Assembly (NCBI GenBank): GCA_963682175.1
Contig: OY821774.1
Coordinates: 43,352,201-43,416,200, forward strand
From: Triglochin maritima
Taxonomy: Eukaryota; Streptophyta; Magnoliopsida; Alismatales; Juncaginaceae
Length of the DNA: 64,000 nt
Direction of reading: 5' to 3'
Below, one piece after another: positions 32,354 through 42,940 of this stretch; position 1 is the first letter of the stretch, and every line of letters begins with the position of its first letter. The translations under genes and the position numbers were made by a program. Under the pieces are notes generated by a model. The model was not told the DNA's origin, made no database searches, and saw only the letters and a list, made by a program, of their open reading frames with translations.

Positions 32354-33772
32354 ATTTAGTTCATATCTTCAATTATTAGACTATATAATTAATTTTAGTT
32401 TACCATCTACAATCGAAACAATTCATGTTCTATGTCTTTTTCGAGTTTTTCGATAGTTTTGTTGATTTAATTCTAATTGATTCTTTTGATAGTTTTAAAT
32501 GTTTTGAAACACATAATGTGAATGTTAGAATTAAAATTTAGACTTATGTCTAATATATAAATTTTTGTTTTTTAATTAAATGATTATTTTATAAGGAATC
32601 GACAAAACGAAAAAAGCATATGTTTATCTTTCTTTAAATTTTATTTTTGGAAATTGGATAAACAATGATTCAAATGTTTTGTGTTTTGAACTATGGATGC
32701 ATAAAATCATTTTAATGGATTTCAAATGATTTTAGAATTGTTTGATTTAGAGATACATGATAAACTAAATCGAGTAATATATAGTATATGTACATGCGTT
32801 GCTCGAGTTCTCTAATGCAGGGATATGTGAGTTTGTATGTTCCGATGAAGCCATGTGTGAATGAATGAATGTGTATGTTATTATTATTCAAACACATGGG
32901 CTTATGTATATGTGAAAACCAAATTTATATTTCTATGTATATGCATGCATATGAGAGGATTTTTACATAACACTTGCACTAGACAATTTTTAAAATTAAG
33001 AGATACATGTTAATATTTTTGCAATATTAACATCCATGGTGCAAGAGGAAGACGCTGAAGAAGCGCAAGGATCAAGGACGCTGGAACATATAAACTCACA
33101 CAATGTGTGTGAATGGATTTATTTATGTTTGTGTGCTTGACATATATGTGATTGTATGGATGAATGTTATGATGTGTATAGATGATAAATATGCATCATC
33201 ACCTAAATTCTAAAATCACATGTAAATGTTTAAATTGTCCAACCAAAAATTAAGAGTATTTTTCTTTCTTATTTCATCCACTAGCAGTCATCGATCGAGA
33301 GATATTCTGCTCGCCCTTAACAGGAGATATAAGGTTGTCTATTGTTGTGTCATGAATAGATGTAGGAGGTGCGATCCACCCTTAGTGGACACCGAGTATA
33401 TTTGTTTGTGAATACAATGGATAAATGTATCTCGTATCAAATGAAATAAGTTTTCTTAACAAGTCCCGGAGCCCTAGCTCGGTTTTGAGAAAAAGAGTTT
33501 TTCTTACAAGGATTGATCAAATTCCCTCTTAATTAAAATGACAAGAGTCATAAGAGTTTGAAAATGCAAATGTTGCGATATTTCGAAATTGTTATGATTA
33601 GAAAAATGTTTTCTTACCTTGATTTTATAATATATCCGATAGCCCTTAGCTAGTTTATATTATAATTGATAGGATCTTGCATTGCTGCATTTATGAACAA
33701 ATTTTTATTTGGGGTATTGATTTTTTAAAACATAAAATTGACATTAAATCTCATATAATTTATTTTGTAGAA
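32354..33772. other. Copia leader, no gene
   Basis: Untranslated, AT-rich region of about 1.4 kb between the primer-binding site and gag. The short open frames carry no recognisable domain. The leader is long for Copia. Confidence 0.6.
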
Positions 33773-34708
33773 ATGTCTAATATTCAACTTATTGTGCGAT
33801 CTATGATTGAAAAATATCATTTGGCAAATGATGGCTCAAACTTCATAAGTTGGCAACTCAAGCTCAATATCGTGTTGAAGTTTGAGAAACTATCTCATAT
33901 TTTGGATGGTGAAATCCCAAAATTAAATGAGAAGGCAACCGATAGCGAGAGAGATGCAAAAGGCAAGTGGAAAGACCAAGAGAACCAGGTTCACGGTCTA
34001 ATGTTGGTCTCCATGGGTGACCCGCTTCAAGCGAAATACTTGGTTTCAAAACCCAAGAAGACCATGGAAGTTTTAACAAAGATGTTCATGGATAGTGCTA
34101 GAAAAGAGCGCTATAAGACCACCATCGCACTCACAAGGTGCCAAATGGCGGAGGGAACATTAGTATCCATGCATTTTCTCACGATGCAAGGATACCTTGA
34201 GAAGTTGTCGAAGCTCTCTTCCCCGATGCCCGATGAGATTGCGGAAAATTTGATTCTTGGCTCTCTAGCCCCGTCCTACAAGGACTTCATTATGCACTAT
34301 CATGTGCGTGAGAAAGGGGTGAGTCTTGAGGAACTTCACAACGCTCTCAAAACGGCTGAAGTTGACATGGGCAAGGGTCGGGACAAGCACGTCCCAGCCG
34401 TCCATGAGAGGAGCAAGAAGATCACCAAAGGTAAATGCAAATTCACCAAAAATACGTCAATCAAGAGCAATGGAGTAGGAGGTGCTCGTGTAAGTGCCTC
34501 GAGGGGGAATTCTTCGAAATCTCCGACTCCCAACACGGAGTGCTTTCACTACGGTGAAAATGGACACATCCGGCCAAATTGCCCCAAGTACAAGGAAGAC
34601 ATTGACAATGAAGTGATTGAACGTAAGCGCCCCAAAAAGGCCAAAGGTATATTTGTTATTGAGATAAATTTAGTCACCTCTGTCCATGATTGGGTAATTG
34701 ATACATGA
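33773..34708 (+). pseudogene. Copia gag (UBN2 type), ends at a stop in protease
   Basis: The start is chosen at MSNIQLIVRSM, the usual Copia gag opening, rather than the upstream Met of the same frame. A UBN2/retrotran_gag region spans about residues 15-200 (FISWQLKLNIVLKFEKL, RCQMAEGTLVSMHFLTMQGY). A Lys-rich linker follows, then one zinc knuckle with a lost ligand: CFHYGENGHIRPNC, where the second Cys is Tyr. The frame ends at TGA 34706-34708, exactly where the protease active site should read DTG (VIDT, stop, SCAH). Gag would form the cytoplasmic virus-like particle. Confidence 0.85.
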
Positions 34709-36230
34709 TCTTGTGCTCACATAATTTCTAATGTGCAACTACTAAAGGATAGGAAGGAACTCGTGAAGAACGAGATGATTTTGAAGGTCGGAAATGGTGT
34801 GAGCGTTGCTACGATTGCACAAGGTTCTGTGGAGCTTCAATTATCAAATGGTTTAAATTTATGTTTGAAGAACGTTTATTATGTGTCTTCGATTAGCAAG
34901 AATATTATTTCTGTATCATGTTTGGATATGGATAATTTTAATATAAATATTTCAAATTCTTGCTTGTCTATATCGAAGAATGGTATTTTTTATGCAAATG
35001 CATTCGTGAGGAATTGTCTCTATTTGCTTGAATTGAATAATAAACAAATCTTAAACATAAATAACAAAAAGCTTAAAACTAGTCACGTGAATGATACACT
35101 CTTGTGACACTATCGTCTTGGTCACATAAATGAAAAACGCATCAAGAAATTGCAAGAAGCTAACCTTCTTGGTCAACTTGATTTTAAATCATTGGAGACA
35201 TGCGAACCTTGCCTAATGGGCAAAATGACCAAGAGGTCTTTTAAGAAGAAAGGACCGAGAGCGAATGACTTGTTGGATTTGATACATTCCGATGTATGTG
35301 GTCCGATGAGTAGTAGTGCAAGAGACGATTTCAGGTACTTCATTACGTTCACAGATGACTATAGTTGTTATGGCTATATTTATCTAATGAGAAACAAAAG
35401 TGAGTCCTTTGACAAGTTCAACGAATTCAAGAATGAAGTAGAGAACCAACTCAACAAGAAAATCAAGTCTCTACGAACAGATCGTGGAGGTGAGTACTTA
35501 AGTACCGAATTTGACTCATTCCTAAAGGAGTGTGGTATTGTACCACAGCTCACCCCTCCCGGTACACCTCAGTGGAATGGGGTGTCCGAAAGGAGGAATA
35601 AGACATTACTCGAAAGGGTTCGATCAATGATGAGTCAAGTTGAATTGCCGTTTTACTTTTGGAGTTATGCACTAGAAGCTGCGGTTTACACACTAAATAA
35701 TGTTTCATCCAAATCCGTAAAGAAAACGCCTTATGAGCTATGGAGTGGTAAAACATCTAAGCTCAATTTTCTCAAGATTTGGGGTTGTGAGACCTACGTT
35801 AAGAGATTGATTCCGACCAAACTTCAACCAAAAGTGGATAAGTGCTTCTTTATAGGTTATCCTCGTGAGACAAGAGGATACTACTTTTGGCATATAACCT
35901 CCAATCGAGTGATTGTAGAGAGGGATGTCGTATTTCCAGAAAATGAATTTCTGGAAAGAATAAAAAGTAGTGGGAGTAGAGTTGTGCTTGAGGAGACTCA
36001 AGATATTCTACAAGATCATGATATGAACGGTGACATTCAAGATCATGAAGGCCCAACCGAGGTTCATTTGGTTAGTGAGAGCGTGAGTGAGAGACCCTCG
36101 CAAGAAATTGTGAGAGAAACTCAATCTTCCCCACCTAGTGTACGTTCGAGAATCGAACACGAACCAATTCCGCAAGAAATTGTGGAAGAAATTCGAGAAG
36201 TACACGTAGAACCAAAAGAACTTAGAAGGT
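34709..36230 (+). pseudogene. Copia pol fragment: protease remnant and integrase
   Basis: After the DTG stop, 34709-35104 holds the rest of protease and the GAG-pre-integrase start, and ends at TGA 35105-35107, where LWHYRLGHI would be expected. From 35108 the HHCC-like segment (HYRLGH...CEPCLMGK) and the integrase core follow. The integrase Asp is in LIHSDVCGPM, the second in FITFTDDYS, and Glu is in WNGVSERRNKTL. The Copia frame then runs by chance into Harbinger sequence. The 397-codon open frame to 36343 is therefore chimeric. Reverse transcriptase and RNase H are absent. Confidence 0.85.
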
Positions 36231-36708
36231 CAGATTCGTGTAATGACCTTATTGTGCTTCATCGATCTCCAATATTTTATGATATTCTAGAAGGTAAGAC
36301 ATCACTTATAAATTACGTGGTCAATGATCACCATACAATATGAGATACTATCTCACATATGGTATTTATTCACGACGTGTCACATTCATCCAATCAATCA
36401 TTCTTCTACAAACTCTTAAAGATAAATTGGTTGCTCAATACGAAGAAGTGACATACAATGATGTGGAGTGTGCATTTTAAGTGTTTCAATCGCAATTCGC
36501 AATAACTCAAAAGTCATCTCTTGAATGGAATGTTGACATGCTAAACAAAACTTGCATCATAATGCATAATATGATAGTGGATGGTGAACACTCATCGTAC
36601 ACTCATCGCGTTGATATAAGTGAATATGTTCAAGATCGACCTCAATATACAAGTAGCGAAAAAATAACATATGATGATGAGCCATTCAAATACTTTACTG
36701 GTTATTAA
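36230..36708 (+). pseudogene. PIF/Harbinger transposase, 3' part
   Basis: Begins with SCNDLIVLHRSPIFYDILEG, which holds the second catalytic Asp (usual SNND motif). It continues after a frameshift as MRYYLTYGIYSRRVTFI. DVECAF with the catalytic Glu and an in-frame TAA at 36478-36480 follow, then VFQSQFAITQ and the helix TCIIMHNMIVDGEHSS. This is the standard C-terminus of plant HARBI1-like transposases. It joins the 5' part at 29464-30189 across the Copia insertion. Confidence 0.8.
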
Positions 36709-37588
36709 AGCGGATTTGATTGAGAATATTTGACAACACTATTAGTAGAATGATAATTAAAAATATTTTTATTATTTACTTATTATTTGTTGTAATGTTT
36801 AATTATATGTAATCATCGTTAATGTATTCTCGATGAGTTTGGTTTATCAAATTACTATTATTAACTTGGAGTTAATAAATAAATTATTTAATTAATGTTT
36901 GTACTTTCGGTCTTTACATCGAACAATTCCTCTAATAAATCATTTTTTTGCTTAAGTAATGAAATAATTAATAAATTGGTGATTTTTAAATCTACTTTCG
37001 AAATTGTGTGATTTTTGACTACTTCAAGACCTTCCTATCACATAATCCAAGCTTCCAAGTGATTTTCAAGCAACTAACCCCCCCCCCCCCCCCCCAAGAA
37101 CATAAATTCCTTCTGTCGTCCTTCTGAATGGTCGCACCCAACGCCACCTCAATGATCAACCCACTGCCACACCGTGAGAATACGTAGAAATGCAACATTT
37201 AAAAAACACAAAATCATCAACTACGTTGACCTCAGTAACCCTAATGAGACTGACTTTTCCGATCACATATTGAATCACATAAACTTAAAAAAATACTCAT
37301 ACTTTCAAATAGACATGTCAATCGTATCATATTTGTGTACTATCGTGTTAGACAGTTCTGTACTTGTGTCAAATATAATTTGAAGAAAATTTACTACGTT
37401 TAGATTGAAAATAATCAAGCAAGATATTATATTGATAATTTTTTTCAAATAATTTTTTAATTGACAATTATCAAGTAAAAACCAATTGATTACTTATCTA
37501 AAGATGTTATTCGTGTCAATTTATTGTAAAAAATATACATATCGTGTAGAATCATGTATCGATTTTGAATCTTCATAAATCATCACAA
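36709..37588. other. Intergenic with 18-nt poly-C tract
   Basis: No gene. Poly-C at 37078-37095. May include the 3' end of the Harbinger element, but no TIR is recognised. Confidence 0.5.
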
Positions 37589-37750
37589 TAAAGTATGTGA
37601 ATTACTATTCGTCGCCGGAAAACTACTTAAATCGCCCCAAAAATGACTTTTTTGCCCTTAACAAATCAATTAATACCGATTTCATCCTGTGTCTTTAAAC
37701 AAGGTGTTTGGCTCAGTTTTACTCACATTCCCAATACCAACACCACGAAA

Positions 37751-39991
37751 ATGTCTGGCGAAGCACCAGAATCCGGCGAGGTAACGGGGGTGGAATTTTT
37801 TCCCCGACTCGGGCGTCTGCCTAAGCCGCCTCCACCCAGGTGGAGGCGTCTGGATAGGCCACCTCCACATAGGTGGAGGCGGTTTAGCCAAACGCCTCCA
37901 CCTAGCTGGAGGCGGCTTAGATGCACGCCTCCACAAAGGTGGAGGCGGCTTAGCCAGATTTATTTTTTGTTAAATTCAAATTTTTCAGGTTCCGTTGCAA
38001 GATTTCGGTGGTGATGGAGTAGATTACAGTGAACTTTTTGACAGTAAAGAAATATTTACAACAATCGAGGAAGGTTGTAAATGGCCGAAACAAATTGCAA
38101 TAGGAGCCGGATTTGTTTTGGTTATATCATCGTACAAACCAAAAGCAGATAACCGGATGGATTGTTACCTCAGATGTGATCACAGACGTGAGATGAGTTC
38201 TCGTGATACGAGTATTGCACTGCGAAAGAATACGAAAAGAAAAGGTTGCGGTTGTCGGTTTTTGGTAAAAGTGGTGGAGCGACGAGACCGTGATGGATGG
38301 GTTATTGTTCCTAGTAGCATGTATGGGCAGCACAAGCACCCATTGGTAGTTTATTCAGAGGGTCACCGACAGGTCAGCGGACTTAGTGCTGGGGCAAAGC
38401 AATTTGTTCGTGATATGACAGAGGCACAAGCAAGACCCCGTAACATTTTGTTGGCGGTAAAGAAGAAATTTCCGGACGATAATCCAAATCAAAGACACAT
38501 TTACAACTTCAGAGAGTACATGAGGAGGACGAAATCTGAAGACAGGAATCCCGCGCAGCAGTTTCTCAGAGAGGCAGTGCAGCATAAGTATTTGCATTGG
38601 ATTGTGGCAGATGAAGAAACTAATGTCTTGACTCACGCATTTTTGGCACATCCGACTTCAGTTCAGTTGTTGCGTACATACCCATTCGTAATCTGTATGG
38701 ATTCGACGTATAAGACGAACATGTACAAGATGCCTTTGTTTGAGATGGTTGGAGTTACTCCAACAAACATGAATTTCCTCGTCGGATATGCAATTTTGCA
38801 GGATGAGACCGAGTCTAGTTACCGGTGGGTGTTGGAGAGGTTGCGAGATCTGTTATTGGATATTGTTAGCCCGACAACAATAATTACGGACCGGGAGATG
38901 GGTCTGATGCGACCAGTGGCAGAGGTTTTTCCTGAGTCAGCTCATTTACTATGCACCTGACATATCAACAAAGACGTGTAACTACGCATACCACGTATTC
39001 GGCAAAGACAAGCAGTCTGCAGAGATTTTCAGGCGTGGCAGGTGGAGGAAAGTCATGATTTCTGATTCACATACGGATTATGATAGAGCAGTCCGTAATC
39101 TGAAAGATTCTTTCAAGTCCTGGCCAGTGCTCACGGAGTATGTGGAAGACACGTGGTTGGTGCATAAGGGAAAATTCGTGTTGAATTGGACGAATAAAGT
39201 TTTTCATTTCGGCAACACTACGAACTGCAGGGTGGGAAGTGCACATTCGGCTCTGAAAGAGTGGATCTCTACATCGACTGCCGCTCTCGACACTTTTTTC
39301 GACCGCGTCAACTAGTCTATTGAAATGCAGCTGACGAATATTCGGAACTTTCTTGAAGATTCGAGACGTCGAAATTTGGCACAGTACATAGGTCCTCTGT
39401 TTCAGCATATAAATGGTCGAGTTTCACATCACTGCTTGTCGTTAATGACTCAGGAGTTGAAGAGAATGCAGGACTTAAGTGATGAAATTGAATATCGTTG
39501 TGGGTGTGCTTTCCTGACAACACATGGGATTCCTTGTGCCTGTACCATGTACGAGTGTTTGGCGTCAGGTGATGGAATTTATTTAGAGCAGATTCATCCA
39601 TTCTGGAAAACACTTGTTATCGGAGAAGGAGTCCAGATGTCAGAGTTTGTTGATCGGTCAGCACAAGACGCCGAGCATTTTCGGAAGCTAGTGGATGAGA
39701 TCTCGGAGAGCGACCTTGCAGTAATTCGTAGTGCCTCTCGTATTTTATACGAACAGTTACACCCCGATCAGTCGAATTATGGAGAACCCGAAGAAAATAC
39801 TAAGGTACGAGGTCGACCTAGGGGAAAGTCGACACGTCGGGACCTGAGTGCCTTCGAGTATGCTGAGCGAGGTCGTGGTCGGTCTGGCAGTAGTGGGAGC
39901 AGGGGTCGTCGTCGGTCTGGCAGTACTGGGAGCAGGGGTCGTTGGTCTAATTCGTCTCGATCGTCCGTGAATACGGGCACAAGATCTTCTG
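37751..39991 (+). pseudogene. FAR1/Jittery-type MULE transposase (C1), broken
   Basis: Exon 1 (37751-37780, MSGEAPESGE) has a GTAACG donor. Exon 2 starts at 37989 after TTTTTCAG. It holds a FAR1-like zinc finger (CYLRCDHRREM to GCGCRFLVK and QHKHP), a helical region, and the MULE catalytic domain with Asp in CMDSTYKTNMYKMP and Asp in IITDREMGLM. A TGA at 38958-38960 falls where LLCTWHINKD is expected. A frameshift lies before 39055, and a TAG at 39313-39315 interrupts FDRVN-SIEMQ. A SWIM-like finger (CGCAFLTTHGIPCAC) and an Arg/Gly/Ser-rich tail follow. The donor at 39992 splices to the OTU exon. Non-functional as it stands, but the architecture is clear. Confidence 0.8.
37815..37965. repeat. 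Hairpin array in intron 1 of the C1 transposase
   Basis: Four hairpins with arms GCCTCCACC / GGTGGAGGC spaced about 32 bp (near 37829, 37860, 37889 and 37925). The intron donor is at 37781 and the acceptor at 37986-37988. C2 has the same array at 57680-57810. Confidence 0.85.
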
Positions 39992-40108
39992 GTATGTCGA
40001 TATCGTTGTTGTTATGTTATTTAATATATTTCAGTAATCTAAATGAGGTTGAATATATTATCTCCTAATTTTGTTATTTTAATTAATTGTTATTTACCTA
40101 TCTTACAG

Positions 40109-40725
40109 TGTCCGGACGGGTTGACGTGGACAACTTCCCATATAATGATAGACTGCCAGGAATCATTTTACCATTTCTGGATAGGTGGAATGACGTACGT
40201 GCTGATGGCAACTGTGGATTTCGATGTGTTGCCGATGTCTTTCATGGTGGTCAGGAGAACTGGTCGTACGCCCGTCGTGCGATTTCTAATGAGATAGGTG
40301 CACATCCTATATATGAGAGTGTCTATTTCGGCAATGTGAGAGATGCTCGTCAACGAATTGATTGGGGCGGGGGAGTTTATGGCGAGGATCATTATATGGA
40401 GGTTTGGTCCGACTTGTTTCCTATTGCTAATTTTTACAAGTGTGCGGTCATGTATTTCGCAGTGGGAACGGAAGGGTCGTTGTTCACGTGTCTTACTGTT
40501 CTACCTTGGGAGTGTCCGTCTGCCATGACGAGGCCTGTCAGAGAGTTGGTCATTGCTCATTTAGGGAGTTACAAACATTATATTCGTTTGGAATTACTTG
40601 ATGATTTCCCAGTACCTCCTATAGCGACCTTATGGTATCAAATGCGAGATGAGAGTGTTGTTAGATGGGAGGATCAGTACCAAAGTAGGATGGAGTATTG
40701 GAACCGGTTACGTGGTACATTTTGA
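40109..40725 (+). CDS. OTU cysteine-protease domain, last exon of the C1 transposase
   Basis: The acceptor TCTTACAG at 40101-40108 joins phase 1 to the transposase donor at 39992. The 205-codon exon opens VSGRVDVDNFPYNDRLPGI and carries the OTU hallmark RADGNCGFRCVA (catalytic Cys, with Asp-Gly-Asn before it), a central VWSDLFPIANFYKCAVMYF, and a candidate catalytic His in YKHYIRLELL. It ends at TGA 40725. The exon has no stop or frameshift, unlike the upstream transposase. OTU proteases cleave ubiquitin chains. Whether this one does is unknown, and it could equally act on self or on other modifiers. Confidence 0.75.
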
Positions 40726-41004
40726 TTGTAATTTGTAATGTTTTTGTAATGTATAATATATCGTGTATTTCTACTTATATCGTGTTGTTCTTTTACCGTA
40801 TTTTAAATTTAAATATTATTTGATATCTAAAGAAATAAGTTGAAAATATTTTCGTGAAAAATAAATATTAAAAAATACGATAGTCAAAAAAATATGTAGA
40901 AGATATGTTCGTCAGAAATAAATAACAAGAGTACACAAATAAACATAAGAAAATACCAACAAATGTAGTAACAGTGCAACAAAACGAAAGTAAAAGCAAG
41001 ACAA
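40726..41004. other. Spacer between convergent genes of C1
   Basis: AT-rich 280 bp between the OTU stop codon and the PMD stop codon. Likely holds both polyadenylation regions. Confidence 0.5.
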
Positions 41005-42686
41005 CTACAGCTCAGCATCTGAATCATGGTCCGAAATGCCCAACTGACTATTCCAATCCTCGATCAGGCGATCCCAATCTGTACATGCAAGTCTTGTCGC
41101 ATCACTCGGCATAACGTCTCTCTCTCGCAAGAACGGCTGCGTACACCGTATCGCCCTACTCATCCACTGTATGTAAAATAAAAATTAGCGTACAATAACA
41201 AAATATACTTTACAATTAAATATAAAATTAGATAAACTTACCGCATCGGCACATGTCCTATCCAGTGGTCTCTCCGGTCTCGGAATGATACCGCGTACGA
41301 GTAGTGGATGTGAGCATCTACCGAACCACTGCAAATAATCTGGAGCATAAGTGGAGGGGTCGCGGCTACGACTCAGATCGGCCAGGTGTAGTCGCCCTAG
41401 TCTCGGAAATGTCCTCCAAACCGATTCCGCAGACGAAACGCTGTGCCTGACGTCGTACATCGTCGCAGACCGTACTGCATGCTCGGGCGTCGGGATGTCA
41501 ACCGGGATCATCTGAATGTAACCTAACTGACGTAACACGCGATCAGGTAAATAAGGCTTTGTGATATCCCTATAACGAATAATGCCGGCAAATGTAGTCC
41601 TCGGCACAGCTACAGCAGGCTCGGGACCATACGGTAACCACTCCACCTAAACATTTATACGTTAATAATAATAAAATTAAATTTAAATAAACGTGAATGA
41701 TATATACATTATATACCTGCGATGCAGTCATCTGATCTAGCCGTCTACGAATAGAAAGAAGTCGACTCTCGCTCTTATCCTCTGCCCGGACAACCCACAT
41801 ACGCGAACGAGGATGACCACACTCAACAATCTTCCGCTCACGATGTGGGCGGAAAGCAGGAAAATACTTATATATCCAAGCCTGCAGCAGTGTAAGACAA
41901 CCTGTAATCTGACCACAATCAGCACGACTAGATATGCCCAGCTGGCGATACAGATATGCCAACGTTGCCGACCCCCATGAGTAATCACCAATGGTATCTG
42001 GGTCCCTCGCCTCCAATAAGTCGCGTGGTCTTAGTGTGGAACCGCTCTTGTCGACAAACAATACGCAGCCTAGCAGTAAGAAGAAATAAGCAGTCATCAG
42101 CGTATCCTCAGTCTGTGGTGGTCGCCCCCGTCTGCAACACTCGTCCACAGCGTCGATACTAACACCACCGCCACTCCAAAATGAGCTATCCCGCCCAAGA
42201 CCCTTCAGGCTGACACCCAACAACTCAGATACATATAACTTCAGCTCATATGTCGGCGCCTGCGCACTGACCATGGGACCCTCAACAGGAATGTGCAGAA
42301 TCTGAAAGACGTCATGCAACATGATTGCCACCGCTCCACGAATGCCGAAATCAACGGCATGTCGATGCAGGAAAACATGTTGTACGACAAGTGACCCAAT
42401 CCACTGTCAACCACGGTCGCCGTCATATCCTCAGTCATCACTGAACGTCATGCCTGCAATGTCGTACAGGCTCTGTGCCGATTATGGCACTTCAAAACCT
42501 TCCGCTCCTCGCCATCCCCCAGGGGGGAGGCAGTTCTTGCGACCGCCCTCTTGTTGGGTCGGGCGTCTCCCGGGGACGCCCGACTCAAAAATGTTTTTTT
42601 TAAAATTAATTGAAAGAAACAAGGTAATTTACCAGATGTGAGTAGTTAGGGGTCTCCGCTGGTTCTTTTCCTGACCTCCGAGACAT
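41005..42686 (-). pseudogene. Plant mobile domain (PMD) gene of C1, partial
   Basis: Minus strand. Exon 1 opens at 42686 (MSRRSGKEPAETPNYSHL, GT donor). A deletion relative to C2 then removes most of the leader of exon 2. The PMD core runs 42440 to about 41718 (MPLISAFVERW, LHDVFQILHIPVEGPM, YFFLLLGCVLFVDKSG, GSATLAYLYRQLG). A 36-bp deletion near 42330 removes the segment that reads QPDTNTFHLPFGEMT in C2. Further exons are at about 41649-41242 (MEWLPYGPEPAVAV to TCADA) and 41166-41005 (ends DSDAEL, TAG). PMD proteins include the nuclear MAIN/MAIL1 family, which influences silencing and genome stability, and many copies lie in transposons. Confidence 0.75.
42510..42595. repeat. Right hairpin remnant of C1
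   Basis: A hairpin with arms TCGGGCGTC / GACGCCCGA at about 42560-42585 and a GGGGGGAGGC segment at the deletion junction. This is the shortened counterpart of the large array at 60035-60240 in C2. Confidence 0.65.
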
Positions 42687-42940
42687 CTTATGTGATGAAT
42701 AAAAGAGTGATATGAAGAGAAAGTTGTGTTAAAAGAGTGAAAATGAGGAGTTATATTAGTAGAAAGTGTAGATGGGCAAAATGGTAATCTTACGAGCGAT
42801 TTAAGTAGTTTTATACGACGACGAATAGCAGTTCAGTAAAATATTTTTAAGATGAAATTTTTTTGAGACCGCTTTCAGAAAAAAAAAACCAAACTTAAAA
42901 ACGTTAAACCCTTCCCTCCCTCACTTCGAAGGGGCACACA

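Larger units (their letters stand above)
30190..36230 (+). mobile_element. Truncated Ty1/Copia element inside the Harbinger gene
   Basis: A 5' LTR (30190-32338), tRNA-Met primer-binding site (32342-32353), gag and the protease-integrase part of pol. Sequence stops being Copia at about 36230, ahead of reverse transcriptase and RNase H, and there is no 3' LTR. Both flanks are parts of one PIF/Harbinger transposase gene. The missing Harbinger portion between them is small (roughly 12-15 codons), so the Copia insertion later lost its 3' half. The LTR family is the same as the solo LTR at 1331-3463. Confidence 0.85.
37597..42836. mobile_element. MULE-C1: transposase-OTU plus PMD element (5240 bp)
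   Basis: TIRs begin GTGAATTACTATTCGTCG on the left and CTGAACTGCTATTCGTCG on the right (reverse complement), and share AAAACTACTTAAATCGC. The flanks TAAAGTAT (37589-37596) and TAAAATAT (42837-42844) are an 8-bp target duplication with one mismatch. A plus-strand FAR1/Jittery-type transposase with an OTU exon reads in from the left, and a minus-strand PMD gene reads in from the right. Both first introns hold GC-rich hairpins. Compared with its sibling C2, C1 lacks about 36 bp and about 0.9 kb within the PMD gene. The right end is 105 bp from the PPR start codon. Confidence 0.85.

Noticed and set aside
37643..38014. 123-codon frame starting in the MULE-C1 leader
   Set aside because: It reads through the first intron and its hairpins. 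The conserved exon 1 (MSGEAPESGE) with donor and acceptor is the better model, supported by C2.
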